Positions 42,326 through 51,431 of a stretch of DNA of 64,000 nt are shown in pieces. Origin of the DNA: Sediminicola sp040566555 (GTDB lineage Bacteria > Bacteroidota > Bacteroidia > Flavobacteriales > Flavobacteriaceae); contig NZ_JBEWYP010000001.1 in the NCBI RefSeq assembly GCF_040566555.1, positions 682,001-746,000 of the forward strand. The letters run 5' to 3'. Below the pieces are notes generated by a model. It did no database searches. It was not told the DNA's origin and worked only from the letters and a program-made list of their open reading frames with translations. Both the position numbers and the translations under genes were made by a program. Position 1 is the stretch's first letter, and each line of letters opens with the position of its first letter.

Positions 42326-42877
42326 CTAATTCTTTTTAAAAGGTAGTCCTAATTCAGTTAATAATGATTTTGCTTCCTTATCGGTATCAGCCGTGGTCAC
42401 AAAAGTGATATCCATACCATTGATTCTATTGATCTTGTCAATATTCATCTCTGGGAAGATAATCTGCTCAGTGATTCCCAAGTTGTAATTACCTCTACCG
42501 TCAAAACCAGTAGCTTTAATTCCTTGAAAATCTCTTTCACGAGGCAAAGCACTTGTGATCAACCTGTCCAAAAATTCGTACATCCTTTCACCACGCAAAG
42601 TTACTTTGGCGCCAATTGGCATCCCTTTACGCAATTTAAAAGCTGCAACATCCTTCTTAGAGATAGTTGAAATTGCTCTTTGACCAGTGATTGCCGTAAG
42701 TTCATCTACAGCATGATCAATTAATTTTTTATCTGCCACAGCTGCTCCAACACCCCTGCTAAGAACTATCTTTTCCAGCTTAGGAACTTGCATTACGTTT
42801 TTGTAACCAAATTCTTCCTGAAGCGCTTTTATAACACGCTCTTTATACTCTTGTTTTAATCTTGGAATGTAAGCCAT
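42326..42877 (-). CDS. rplE: 50S ribosomal protein L5
   Basis: A 183-residue 5S rRNA-binding protein of the central protuberance; MQVPKLEKIVLSRGVGAAVA and the RMYEFLDRLITSALPRERDF region with FQGIKATGFDGRGNYNLGIT are diagnostic. Normal. Confidence 0.98.
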   Translation of the reverse strand: MAYIPRLKQEYKERVIKALQEEFGYKNVMQVPKLEKIVLSRGVGAAVADKKLIDHAVDELTAITGQRAISTISKKDVAAFKLRKGMPIGAKVTLRGERMYEFLDRLITSALPRERDFQGIKATGFDGRGNYNLGITEQIIFPEMNIDKINRINGMDITFVTTADTDKEAKSLLTELGLPFKKN

Positions 42878-42879
42878 AA

Positions 42880-43194
42880 CTAAATTACTTCATTAGATTT
42901 CTTGGAAAACCTTACTTTCTTGCCATCCCTTTCTTCAAAACCTATTCTTGTTGAATCGCCTGATTTAGGATCGATCAAAGATAGGTTAGAAATATGAACG
43001 GGAGCCTCTTTCTTTACTATTCCTCCCTGAGGATTCTTAGCGCTCGGTTTCTCATGTTTAGATACCATATTGGCACCTTCTACAATCGCTTTGTTTTTTT
43101 CACGGTCAACACTAACAACCTTGCCCTCGGTACCTTTATGGTCCCCGGCAATGATTCTTACAGTGTCTCCTGCTTTTATTTTAAGTTTCATCAT
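42880..43194 (-). CDS. rplX: 50S ribosomal protein L24
   Basis: A 104-residue assembly-initiating protein with a KOW motif (KAGDTVRIIAGDHKGTEGKV) and GANMVSKHEKPSAKNPQGGI. The frame starts with two Met codons, 43194 and 43191; either could be used. Confidence 0.97.
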   Translation of the reverse strand: MMKLKIKAGDTVRIIAGDHKGTEGKVVSVDREKNKAIVEGANMVSKHEKPSAKNPQGGIVKKEAPVHISNLSLIDPKSGDSTRIGFEERDGKKVRFSKKSNEVI

Positions 43195-43207
43195 CTTACT
43201 GAATATA

Positions 43208-43576
43208 TTAAAGCACCTCTGGAGCTAATGATACAATCTTCATGAATTGTTTATCACGAAGTTCTCTTGCCACAGGACCAAATACACGTGTACCTCTCAT
43301 TTCTCCCGTAGGATTCAATAAAACACAGGCATTGTCATCAAAACGAATGTATGAACCATCCTGTCTTCTAACTTCTTTCGTAGTCCTTACAACAACAGCA
43401 GTTGAAACTGCACCTTTCTTGATAGTACCATTTGGTGCGGCTTCCTTAACCGTAACCACTATTTTATCACCTACTGAAGCGTATCTTCTTTTAGTACCTC
43501 CCAAAACACGTATGGTCAATACTTCTTTTGCTCCTGTATTATCGGCTACCTTTAGTCTAGATTCTTGCTGTAACAT
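43208..43576 (-). CDS. rplN: 50S ribosomal protein L14
   Basis: A 122-residue protein at the subunit interface; MLQQESRLKVADNTGAKEVL at the start and GTRVFGPVARELRDKQFMKI VSLAPEVL at the end, both highly conserved. Normal. Confidence 0.98.
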   Translation of the reverse strand: MLQQESRLKVADNTGAKEVLTIRVLGGTKRRYASVGDKIVVTVKEAAPNGTIKKGAVSTAVVVRTTKEVRRQDGSYIRFDDNACVLLNPTGEMRGTRVFGPVARELRDKQFMKIVSLAPEVL

Positions 43577-43578
43577 AA

Positions 43579-43836
43579 TTATTTAGCTCTTTCAATGATT
43601 TCAACTAATCTCCAACACTTGTTCTTACTCAATGGGCGGGTTTCCATGATCTTCACAGTATCCCCAACATTGCAGTCGTTCGTCTCGTCGTGTGCAACAT
43701 ATTTCTTAGTTTTCAACACGTACTTTCCGTACATAGGGTGCTTTACACGTTTAACTTCTGAAACCACAATTGATTTCTCCATTTTATCGCTTGTTACAAC
43801 GCCTATTCTTTCTTTTCTTAAATTTCTATTTTCCAT
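43579..43836 (-). CDS. rpsQ: 30S ribosomal protein S17
   Basis: An 85-residue OB-fold protein, MENRNLRKERIGVVTSDKME and signature VGDTVKIMETRPLSKNKCWR. It ends two bases before rplN. Confidence 0.98.
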   Translation of the reverse strand: MENRNLRKERIGVVTSDKMEKSIVVSEVKRVKHPMYGKYVLKTKKYVAHDETNDCNVGDTVKIMETRPLSKNKCWRLVEIIERAK

Positions 43837-43849
43837 AAAGCAGAACCAA

Positions 43850-44041
43850 TTATTGTAATTCCCTTTTTGTTAATTCTGTCGCAATTCTTGCCACTGTTCT
43901 TCTCACTTTTCTTATCTGAAGAGGATTTTCCAATGGAGTAACAAAATGGGCCATTTTTAAATCCGCATGTTGTTTTTTGTACTCAGCTAGTTTTTCTTTC
44001 AACCCTTCTACTGATAATTCCTTTATTTCCGATTGTTTCAT
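43850..44041 (-). CDS. rpmC: 50S ribosomal protein L29
   Basis: A 63-residue two-helix protein near the exit tunnel: MKQSEIKELSVEGLKEKLAE and ENPLQIRKVRRTVARIATEL. Normal. Confidence 0.98.
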   Translation of the reverse strand: MKQSEIKELSVEGLKEKLAEYKKQHADLKMAHFVTPLENPLQIRKVRRTVARIATELTKRELQ

Positions 44042-44059
44042 AATTTCTTGAAATTAAAA

Positions 44060-44479
44060 TTAAGCTGAATAATCTCTAGCAACAACAAACTTAGTTTTAA
44101 CAGGTAGCTTTTGAGCTGCCAATCGCATTGCCTCTTTAGCAATGTCCATAGTCACTCCACCTACCTCAAACATAATTCTTCCTGGTTTTACAACGGCAAC
44201 CCAGTACTCAACGGCACCTTTACCTTTACCCATACGTACCTCTAAAGGCTTCTTCGTAATAGGCTTGTCCGGGAATATTTTAATCCATAATTGACCTTCT
44301 CTTTTCATGTACCTTGTAGCCGCGATACGCGCTGCTTCAATTTGACGTGAAGTAACAAAATCAGAATCCAAGGATTTTATACCAAACATACCGTTAGAAA
44401 GTTGGTGACCTCTTCCCGAGTTCCCTTTCATGCGACCCTTCTGCGCTTTACGATATTTGGTTCTTTTTGGCTGTAACAT
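44060..44479 (-). CDS. rplP: 50S ribosomal protein L16
   Basis: A 139-residue protein next to the A-site tRNA: MLQPKRTKYRKAQKGRMKGN, IKIFPDKPITKKPLEVRMGK, and GKGAVEYWVAVVKPGRIMFE. Normal length. Confidence 0.98.
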   Translation of the reverse strand: MLQPKRTKYRKAQKGRMKGNSGRGHQLSNGMFGIKSLDSDFVTSRQIEAARIAATRYMKREGQLWIKIFPDKPITKKPLEVRMGKGKGAVEYWVAVVKPGRIMFEVGGVTMDIAKEAMRLAAQKLPVKTKFVVARDYSA

Positions 44480-44499
44480 TTCTTTCTTTCTTTAAAAAA

Positions 44500-45222
44500 T
44501 TACTTTCTACGACGTGGTTTCTTTCCTCCTTCTGGTTTTCCACCTTTGCCCGAGGTCTGTCCTTTAGACATTCCTACCAAAGGAGAAAGTTCTCTCTTAC
44601 CATAAACCTCACCCTTCATGATCCACACTTTAATACCCAATCTTCCATAGGTAGTATGTGCTTCATGTAATGCATAGTCTATATCAGCTCTAAAAGTAGA
44701 CAATGGAATTCTACCATCTTTGTATGATTCCGAACGTGCCATTTCAGCTCCGTTCAAACGACCTGATATCTGTATTTTGATACCCTCGGCGTTCATCCTC
44801 ATTGCAGCTGCGATAGCCATTTTTATTGCTCTTCTAAAAGAAATTCTACTCTCGATCTGACGTGCAACACTTGCAGCAACCAAATTGGCATCCAATTCCG
44901 GTCTCTTGATCTCAAAGATGTTAATCTGAACCTCTTTGTCCGTAATTTTCTTAAGCTCTTCTTTCAACTTGTCTACTTCCTGACCACCTTTCCCGATAAT
45001 AATACCTGGTCTTGCAGTTGTAATAGTTATAGTTACAAGTTTAAGAGTACGCTCAATAATAACTCTAGAAACACTAGCTTTCGCCAAACGTGCATGAACA
45101 TATTTTCTTATCTTATCGTCTTCGGCCAACTTATCTCCGTAGTCGTTTCCACCGTACCAGTTAGATTCCCATCCTCTGATAATACCTAGACGATTCCCGA
45201 TTGGATTTGTTTTCTGTCCCAT
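44500..45222 (-). CDS. rpsC: 30S ribosomal protein S3
   Basis: A 240-residue protein at the mRNA entry site. The KH domain motif is GIIIGKGGQEVDKLKEELKK; the C-terminal domain has IQISGRLNGAEMARSESYKD. It ends in a basic Gly/Lys/Arg tail. Confidence 0.98.
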   Translation of the reverse strand: MGQKTNPIGNRLGIIRGWESNWYGGNDYGDKLAEDDKIRKYVHARLAKASVSRVIIERTLKLVTITITTARPGIIIGKGGQEVDKLKEELKKITDKEVQINIFEIKRPELDANLVAASVARQIESRISFRRAIKMAIAAAMRMNAEGIKIQISGRLNGAEMARSESYKDGRIPLSTFRADIDYALHEAHTTYGRLGIKVWIMKGEVYGKRELSPLVGMSKGQTSGKGGKPEGGKKPRRRK

Positions 45223-45232
45223 ACTAAATGCT

Positions 45233-45640
45233 CTAGCTTTGTGTGTTATTGTTAGACTCCAATACCATTGTTACGTGGTTGGAACGTTTTCTAATTCGAT
45301 GCGCTCTTCCTTGTGGTGCAGGTCTAAGTCTTTTCAACATACTTCCACCATCAACTCTTACCTCTTTTACAATAAGGTCAGCATCTTCTATACTTGCTTC
45401 TTCGTTTTTGGCTTGCCAGTTTGCAATTGCAGATAGCAATAATGTCTCCAATCTCTTAGAAGCTTCCTTCTGGTTGAACTTTAATATAGCTAGAGCCTTT
45501 TCAACTTGAACTCCCCTTACCAAATCAGCTACTAAACGCATCTTCCTTGGTGATGTAGGGCAATTGTTCAATTTCGCAAATGCAACTTGCTTTTTCTCTG
45601 CCTTTATTCTTTCGGCCATTTGTCTTTTTCGAACTCCCAT
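45233..45640 (-). CDS. rplV: 50S ribosomal protein L22
   Basis: A 135-residue exit-tunnel protein; core from LNNCPTSPRKMRLVADLVRG and the beta-hairpin RRLRPAPQGRAHRIRKRSNH (preceded by MLK). It has about 20 extra N-terminal residues (MGVRKRQMAERIKAEKKQVA). Normal for Bacteroidota. Confidence 0.97.
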   Translation of the reverse strand: MGVRKRQMAERIKAEKKQVAFAKLNNCPTSPRKMRLVADLVRGVQVEKALAILKFNQKEASKRLETLLLSAIANWQAKNEEASIEDADLIVKEVRVDGGSMLKRLRPAPQGRAHRIRKRSNHVTMVLESNNNTQS

Positions 45641-45643
45641 AGC

Positions 45644-45922
45644 TTACTTTTTACCTTTATTCTTAGTACCACCATGACCTCTAAAAGATCTTGTAGGTGA
45701 AAATTCTCCCAATTTGTGACCAACCATGTTTTCAGTTACAAATACAGGAACAAATTGTTTCCCATTGTGTACTGCTACTGTTTGACCAACGAAATCTGGT
45801 GTTATCATTGAAGCCCTAGACCAAGTTTTAATAACTGATTTCTTTCCAGATACCACATTATCTTGGATCTTCTTGTCTAGACTATAGTGAACGTAAGGTC
45901 CTTTCTTTAGTGAACGTGCCAT
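45644..45922 (-). CDS. rpsS: 30S ribosomal protein S19
   Basis: A 92-residue head protein: MARSLKKGPYVHYSLDKKIQ and signature VTENMVGHKLGEFSPTRSFR. Normal. Confidence 0.98.
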   Translation of the reverse strand: MARSLKKGPYVHYSLDKKIQDNVVSGKKSVIKTWSRASMITPDFVGQTVAVHNGKQFVPVFVTENMVGHKLGEFSPTRSFRGHGGTKNKGKK

Positions 45923-45934
45923 TTCTTTCTCTTT

Positions 45935-46759
45935 TTATTTCTTTCTACGTTCTATTATATACTTGTTGGTACTCTTGGTTTTAGAACGAGTTCTAAATCC
46001 TTTTGCAGGAATACCATTTCTAGATCTTGGATGACCACCTGAAGCTCTACCTTCACCACCACCCATTGGGTGATCGACTGGGTTCATCGCTACCGGTCTA
46101 GTTCTTGGTCTTCTACCCAACCATCTGCTTCTACCTGCCTTACCTGATACCAACAACTGGTGATCAGAGTTAGACACGGCACCTACAGTAGCCATACAAT
46201 CCGCAAGAACCAATCTTGATTCCCCTGATGGTAACTTAACAGTAACAAACTTACCGTCTTTTGCCATCAATTGGGCGAACGTACCAGCACTTCTAGCCAT
46301 AACAGCTCCTTGACCTGGACGTAACTCTATACAAGAAATAATAGTACCTAAAGGAATAGCTTTCAAAGGAAGCGTGTTTCCAATTTCTGGAGCTACTTCG
46401 CTACCTGTGGCAACTTCTTGACCTACTTGCAACCCATTCTGGGCAACAACATACCTTTTTTCACCGTCTGCATAATTCAACAAAGCGATAAAGGCTGTTC
46501 TGTTAGGATCGTATTGTATTGAATCAACAGTAGCAACAACTCCTTGTTTCTCCCTTTTGAAATCAATAACACGATACCTTCTCTTATGACCTCCACCTTT
46601 CTGGCGTATGGTCATTTTTCCTTGACTGTTTCTACCTCCGGACTTTTTTAACGGAGCGAGCAAGCTCTTCTCCGGCTTATCAGTAGTAATGGCGTCAAAC
46701 CCATTTACTACTCTAAATCGCTGTCCTGGAGTGATTGGTTTTAATTTTCTAACTGACAT
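45935..46759 (-). CDS. rplB: 50S ribosomal protein L2
   Basis: A 274-residue protein needed for subunit joining and peptidyl transfer. The catalytic-centre region is NPVDHPMGGGEGRASGGHPR with the conserved His; the N-terminal RNA-binding part has GGGHKRRYRVIDFKREKQGV. Normal length. Confidence 0.98.
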   Translation of the reverse strand: MSVRKLKPITPGQRFRVVNGFDAITTDKPEKSLLAPLKKSGGRNSQGKMTIRQKGGGHKRRYRVIDFKREKQGVVATVDSIQYDPNRTAFIALLNYADGEKRYVVAQNGLQVGQEVATGSEVAPEIGNTLPLKAIPLGTIISCIELRPGQGAVMARSAGTFAQLMAKDGKFVTVKLPSGESRLVLADCMATVGAVSNSDHQLLVSGKAGRSRWLGRRPRTRPVAMNPVDHPMGGGEGRASGGHPRSRNGIPAKGFRTRSKTKSTNKYIIERRKK

Positions 46760-46768
46760 TTTTTGTCT

Positions 46769-47059
46769 TTATAGATTATTGTAAAAATCAATTGCCTCTC
46801 CATCCGCTACATCAACAATTGCCTTTTTATAAGCATTTGTCTTACCGTGCTGTACGCCGGTTTTAGTGTAACGTGATTTACGTTTTGGACCGTAGTTCAT
46901 TGTACGAACTTTTTCCACAGAAACCCCATAAGTAGTTTCAACAGCTTCTTTAATCTGAAGCTTATTGGCACTAGGGTCAACAATGAAACCATAACGATTG
47001 TACAACTCGCTGTCTGCGGTCATTTTTTCCGTAATTATTGGCTTTATCAACACACTCAT
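46769..47059 (-). CDS. rplW: 50S ribosomal protein L23
   Basis: A 96-residue protein at the tunnel exit, docking site for trigger factor and SRP: MSVLIKPIITEKMTADSELY and VEKVRTMNYGPKRKSRYTKT. Normal. Confidence 0.98.
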   Translation of the reverse strand: MSVLIKPIITEKMTADSELYNRYGFIVDPSANKLQIKEAVETTYGVSVEKVRTMNYGPKRKSRYTKTGVQHGKTNAYKKAIVDVADGEAIDFYNNL

Positions 47060-47066
47060 GACTCTC

Positions 47067-47696
47067 TTATTTAGTTAAGTTCGATTCAATTCCTTCTAAA
47101 GCACCTTCCATCAAGACAATGCTACCAGCATTTAAAATTTTGTAAGTGCTTAATTCTGAGTTGATTACGACCTCGGAACGCTTTAAATTGCGTGACGACA
47201 AATATACGTTATTATTTGAATCGCCCAACACAAATAAAGATTTTTTATTTTCCAATCCCAATGACTTCAAGACTTCCTTGAATTCTTTAGTTTTTGGAGC
47301 CTCAAAATTAAAATCTTCAACCACAAAAATTGCCTGCTCTTTTGACTTGATACTCAAAGCCGATTTTCTTGCAAGACGCTTTAGGTTCTTGTTTAATTTC
47401 TGGGTGTAATCTTTAGGTCTAGGTCCAAAAATACGTCCACCTCCCTTAAAAATAGGAGACTTAATACTTCCCGCACGAGCGGTACCTGTACCTTTTTGTT
47501 TCTTTATTTTTCTAGTACTACCAGCTATCTCAGCTCTTTCCTTTGATTTGTGGGTACCTTGTCTCTGATGCGCTAAATACTGCTTTACATCTAAGTATAC
47601 AGCATGGTTATTAGGCTCTATTCCGAAAACATCGTCGGAAAGTTCTACTTTCCTACCTGTTTCTTTTCCTTTGATATCTAAAACTGCTACTTTCAT
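47067..47696 (-). CDS. rplD: 50S ribosomal protein L4
   Basis: A 209-residue protein with the tunnel loop QKGTGTARAGSIKSPIFKGG and GRIFGPRPKDYTQKLNKNLK. Its ATG overlaps the rplC stop by one base (TAATG). In E. coli L4 controls its own operon by attenuation; a terminator-like hairpin lies upstream of rplC here. Confidence 0.98.
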   Translation of the reverse strand: MKVAVLDIKGKETGRKVELSDDVFGIEPNNHAVYLDVKQYLAHQRQGTHKSKERAEIAGSTRKIKKQKGTGTARAGSIKSPIFKGGGRIFGPRPKDYTQKLNKNLKRLARKSALSIKSKEQAIFVVEDFNFEAPKTKEFKEVLKSLGLENKKSLFVLGDSNNNVYLSSRNLKRSEVVINSELSTYKILNAGSIVLMEGALEGIESNLTK

Positions 47697-48313
47697 TACT
47701 TCTGAATAGTTACGTAAGCGTTCTTATGACCAGGAACTGCACCTTTAATTACAATAAGGTTTTTCTCTGGAACTATTTTAACAACTCTAAGGTTCTCAAC
47801 TGTCACCCTATCATTCCCCATTCTACCTGCCATTTTCATTCCTTTGAATACTCTCGCTGGATATGAAGCGGCACCAATAGAACCTGGAGCTCTAAGTCTG
47901 TTGTGCTGACCGTGAGTTGCCTGACCGACACCTGCAAAGCCGTGTCTTTTAACAACACCTTGGAATCCTTTTCCTTTAGATGTACCTATTACATCTACAA
48001 ATTCTCCTTCTACAAATAGATCTACACCTAAAGTGTCACCTAATTTGTAATCTCCTTCAAAATCTCGGAACTCAACGACTTTCTTCTTAGGAGTAGAACC
48101 TGCTTTTTTGAAATGACCCATTTCGGCCTTATTCGCACGTTTTTCCGCCTTGTCATCGAAACCAAGCTGAAGGGAACTGTACCCGTCAACCTCTAAGGTT
48201 CTGACTTGGGTAACTACGCATGGTCCAGCTTCGATTACTGTACATGGAATATTCTTTCCATTTTCATCGAAAATGCTGGTCATGCCGATTTTTCTACCTA
48301 TTAACCCAGACAT
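47696..48313 (-). CDS. rplC: 50S ribosomal protein L3
   Basis: A 205-residue protein; MSGLIGRKIGMTSIFDENGK at the start and the signature region GVVKRHGFAGVGQATHGQHN, RAPGSIGAASYPARVFKGMK. First gene after the 163-base gap that divides the cluster. Confidence 0.98.
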   Translation of the reverse strand: MSGLIGRKIGMTSIFDENGKNIPCTVIEAGPCVVTQVRTLEVDGYSSLQLGFDDKAEKRANKAEMGHFKKAGSTPKKKVVEFRDFEGDYKLGDTLGVDLFVEGEFVDVIGTSKGKGFQGVVKRHGFAGVGQATHGQHNRLRAPGSIGAASYPARVFKGMKMAGRMGNDRVTVENLRVVKIVPEKNLIVIKGAVPGHKNAYVTIQK

Positions 48314-48476
48314 ATTTACTAATTATTAATTATTAACTTATTTGTGTTCTGCCAACTATGTAGCAAAAAAACAGGGTCAAAAATAATTCAACCCTGAATT
48401 TATTTTTTTTCCATTTTTCCTTTGCACAACGCGCCGGACATGTTACCCGCTCCAACCAGGAGAGGACTTAGATAAA
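48314..48476 (-). promoter_or_regulatory. Leader-like gap between rpsJ and rplC
   Basis: At 163 bases this is the longest gap in the ribosomal cluster. Read on the minus strand it begins with a locally GC-rich, foldable segment (CTCC-TGGTT-GGAG and further GC-rich bases to about 48430), contains a 13-codon open frame (48400-48441, MSGALCKGKMEKK), then an intrinsic-terminator-like hairpin at 48365-48396, and an AT-rich stretch before the rplC start. No consensus promoter is found after the hairpin. The layout resembles an attenuated r-protein leader; this is inference. Confidence 0.5.
48365..48396 (-). terminator. Attenuator-type terminator hairpin inside the ribosomal cluster
   Basis: Minus strand: CAGGGT, 13-base loop, ACCCTG, directly followed by seven T residues. 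It stands between rpsJ and rplC although the genes downstream need to be transcribed, so it must be passed partly or conditionally, or a promoter exists beyond it. Confidence 0.6.
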
Positions 48477-48782
48477 CTATACTTTTATCTCCACTTCAAC
48501 ACCACTAGGAAGCTCTAACTTCATTAAGGCGTCGATAGTTTTAGAAGAAGAACTATAGATATCCAAAAGTCTTTTGTAAGAACTTAATTGGAACTGCTCT
48601 CTAGACTTCTTATTTACGTGCGGAGAACGCAATACTGTAAATATCTTTTTATGTGTTGGCAAAGGAATTGGCCCTGTAATAACAGCTCCTGTGGTCTTTA
48701 CCGTCTTAACGATCTTCTCAGCAGACTTGTCTACCAAGTTGTAGTCGTAAGATTTCAATTTTATCCTGATTTTCTGACTCAT
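48477..48782 (-). CDS. rpsJ: 30S ribosomal protein S10 (NusE)
   Basis: A 101-residue head protein that also takes part in antitermination as NusE: MSQKIRIKLKSYDYNLVDKS and signature VITGPIPLPTHKKIFTVLRS. It follows fusA by 11 bases and so belongs to the str transcript; a leader-like gap follows. Confidence 0.98.
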   Translation of the reverse strand: MSQKIRIKLKSYDYNLVDKSAEKIVKTVKTTGAVITGPIPLPTHKKIFTVLRSPHVNKKSREQFQLSSYKRLLDIYSSSSKTIDALMKLELPSGVEVEIKV

Positions 48783-48793
48783 TTTACTATTAT

Positions 48794-50920
48794 TTAAGCG
48801 GTTACCCCTTTAGCTTTTTTAATTACATCTTCTGCAATATTCGATGGTGTTTCTGCATAGTGCGAGAATTCCATTGTTGATGTAGCCCTACCTGAGGACA
48901 ACGTCCTAAGTGAAGTTACATAACCGAACATTTCCGAAAGTGGAACCGTACCTTTAACAACCTTTGCTCCGGCCCTATCATCCATATTGGTAATAGTTCC
49001 TCTTCTTCGGTTAAGGTCACCTACAATATCACCCATGTTTTCTTCTGGGGTCAATACTTCCAATTTCATGATTGGCTCCATAAGTACGGCACGTGCAGCT
49101 TTAGCAGCAGCCTTATAACCCATTTTTGCAGCCAATTCAAAAGATAGTGAATCAGAATCCACAGGGTGGAAAGATCCATCTTTTAATGTAACTTTCATTG
49201 CATCCATTTCGAAACCAGCCAAAGGCCCATTTCTCATAGCATCCTTAAATCCTTTTTCAACAGCTGGTACATATTCTCTAGGAACGTTACCACCTTTAAT
49301 TGCGTTTACGAATTCAAGTCCAGTCTTACCTTCTTCAGCAGGCTCCATAGTAAATACGATATCCGCAAATTTACCACGTCCACCAGATTGCTTCTTGTAC
49401 ACCTCTCTATGATCTGCACTTGCAGTAATAGCTTCTTTGTACTCAACTTGAGGCTGACCTTGATCTACCTCTACTTTGAATTCACGTCTTAAACGGTCTA
49501 CAATAATATCTAAGTGAAGCTCACCCATACCAGAAATAATGGTCTGACCTGATGCCTCATCAGTTTTTACTTGGAATGTTGGATCTTCTTCAGCCAATTT
49601 AGCCAAAGCCATACCCAATTTATCAACATCCGCCTTGGTTTTCGGTTCAACCGCAATACCAATAACCGGATCAGGGAAATTCATACTTTCCAAAACAATA
49701 GGATGTTTCTCATCAGACATGGTATCACCAGTCTTGATATCCTTAAATCCTACTGCTGCTCCAATATCTCCTGCCTCGATAAAATCGATGGCATTTTGTT
49801 TGTTGGAGTGCATTTGGTAGATACGTGAAATACGTTCTTTCTTACCTGATCTATTGTTCAAGATATAAGAACCAGCATCCAAACGACCTGAATACACTCT
49901 AAAGAATGCCAAACGTCCTACAAAAGGATCGGTAGCAATTTTAAAGGCCAAAGCAGCGAAAGGCTCCTTTACAGATGGCTTACGAGAAACTTCTTTCTCA
50001 GTATCAGGGTTCATACCTACGATATCATCCTTATCCATTGGAGAAGGCAAATATCTACATACAGCATCCAATAAGAACTGAACACCTTTATTTTTAAAAG
50101 AAGATCCACAGATCATTGGAATGATACTCATGTCCATTACCGCAGCTCTTAAAGCAGCGTGAACTTCGTCTTCCGTAATAGAATCCTCATCTTCAAAGAA
50201 CTTCTCCATTAAGGTTTCGTCATATTCAGCTACAGCTTCAATCAAAGCAGCTCTGAATTCCCTAACCTCTTCTTTCATTTCTTCCGGAATTGCAACAACA
50301 TCAAAAGTTGCCCCGAAATTCTCATCATGCCATACGATAGCTCTGTTCTTCACCAAATCCACGATACCTCTAAAGTCAGCCTCGTCTCCGATTGGCAAAA
50401 CAATAGGCACCGCATTGGATCCCAACATCTCCTTAACTTGTTTGTTAACCATTAAGAAGTTAGCCCCTTGACGGTCCATTTTATTAACGAAACCGATACG
50501 TGGCACTTTATAGTTGTCAGCTAATCTCCAGTTCGTTTCAGACTGAGGCTCAACACCATCAACTGCACTGAACAAGAAAACCAAGCCGTCCAAGACACGC
50601 AAAGAACGGTTTACTTCAACCGTAAAATCAACGTGACCAGGAGTATCAATAATATTAAAGTGATAAGACTGAGCATCTTCAGTTGGCTGTGCATTCTCCA
50701 TTGGAAAAACCCACTCACATGTAGTAGCAGCAGAGGTAATTGTAATACCACGCTCCTGCTCTTGCTCCATCCAGTCCATAGTGGCAGCACCATCATGAAC
50801 CTCACCTATTTTATGACTCACACCAGTATAAAACAAGATACGCTCTGTCGTAGTTGTCTTACCTGCATCAATATGAGCAGCAATACCTATATTTCTTGTT
50901 AATTTTAAATCTCTAGCCAT
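48794..50920 (-). CDS. fusA: Translation elongation factor G
   Basis: A 708-residue GTPase that moves tRNA and mRNA through the ribosome. G1 is AHIDAGKTTTTERILFYTG, switch II holds DTPGHVDFTVEVNRSL, G4 is VNKMDRQGAN; domains III-V follow, with GMGELHLDIIVDRLRREFKV and LEVLTPEENMGDIVGDLNRR. There is no extra insertion. It lies between rpsG and rpsJ; tuf is not in this cluster. Confidence 0.98.
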   Translation of the reverse strand: MARDLKLTRNIGIAAHIDAGKTTTTERILFYTGVSHKIGEVHDGAATMDWMEQEQERGITITSAATTCEWVFPMENAQPTEDAQSYHFNIIDTPGHVDFTVEVNRSLRVLDGLVFLFSAVDGVEPQSETNWRLADNYKVPRIGFVNKMDRQGANFLMVNKQVKEMLGSNAVPIVLPIGDEADFRGIVDLVKNRAIVWHDENFGATFDVVAIPEEMKEEVREFRAALIEAVAEYDETLMEKFFEDEDSITEDEVHAALRAAVMDMSIIPMICGSSFKNKGVQFLLDAVCRYLPSPMDKDDIVGMNPDTEKEVSRKPSVKEPFAALAFKIATDPFVGRLAFFRVYSGRLDAGSYILNNRSGKKERISRIYQMHSNKQNAIDFIEAGDIGAAVGFKDIKTGDTMSDEKHPIVLESMNFPDPVIGIAVEPKTKADVDKLGMALAKLAEEDPTFQVKTDEASGQTIISGMGELHLDIIVDRLRREFKVEVDQGQPQVEYKEAITASADHREVYKKQSGGRGKFADIVFTMEPAEEGKTGLEFVNAIKGGNVPREYVPAVEKGFKDAMRNGPLAGFEMDAMKVTLKDGSFHPVDSDSLSFELAAKMGYKAAAKAARAVLMEPIMKLEVLTPEENMGDIVGDLNRRRGTITNMDDRAGAKVVKGTVPLSEMFGYVTSLRTLSSGRATSTMEFSHYAETPSNIAEDVIKKAKGVTA

Positions 50921-50931
50921 TTCTCTATTAA

Positions 50932-51408
50932 TTAAAATCTAAAGTGGGAGAATGCTTTGTTTGCTTCTGCCATTTTATGGGTATCTGTTCTTTTCTTAAC
51001 TGCAGCACCTTCTTCCTTAGCAGCAGCTAAAATCTCGCCGGCTAATTTTTGGGACATTGCTTTTTCATTACGCTTACGAGCATAACTGATCAACCACTTC
51101 ATTGCAGTGGAAATCTTACGGTCCGGTCTAATTTGCATTGGGATCTGGAAAGTCGCCCCTCCTACCCTTCTACTTCTAACCTCTACGTGAGGCATTACGT
51201 TGGACAACGCGTCTTTCCACAATTCTAATGCGGTCTTTTCTTCATCGGTCTTCTTTTCTTCTACGATATCAATAGCATCATAAAATACTTTGAAGGCGAT
51301 AGACTTTTTACCATCCCACATCATCATGTTTACGAACCTAGTTACTAACTGGTCGTTAAACCTTGGATCCGGCAATAACGGTCTCTTTTTGGCCTGTTTT
51401 TTTCTCAT
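50932..51408 (-). CDS. rpsG: 30S ribosomal protein S7
   Basis: A 158-residue primary binder of the 16S 3' domain: DPRFNDQLVTRFVNMMMWDG and signature RVGGATFQIPMQIRPDRKIS. Normal length; 11 bases from fusA. Confidence 0.98.
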   Translation of the reverse strand: MRKKQAKKRPLLPDPRFNDQLVTRFVNMMMWDGKKSIAFKVFYDAIDIVEEKKTDEEKTALELWKDALSNVMPHVEVRSRRVGGATFQIPMQIRPDRKISTAMKWLISYARKRNEKAMSQKLAGEILAAAKEEGAAVKKRTDTHKMAEANKAFSHFRF

Positions 51409-51431
51409 GTCTTCTCTTTAAAAAGATTTAA

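Noticed and set aside
36280..48782. A missing tuf gene in the ribosomal cluster
   Set aside because: Absence of tuf between fusA and rpsJ is normal for this lineage, where tuf sits elsewhere.
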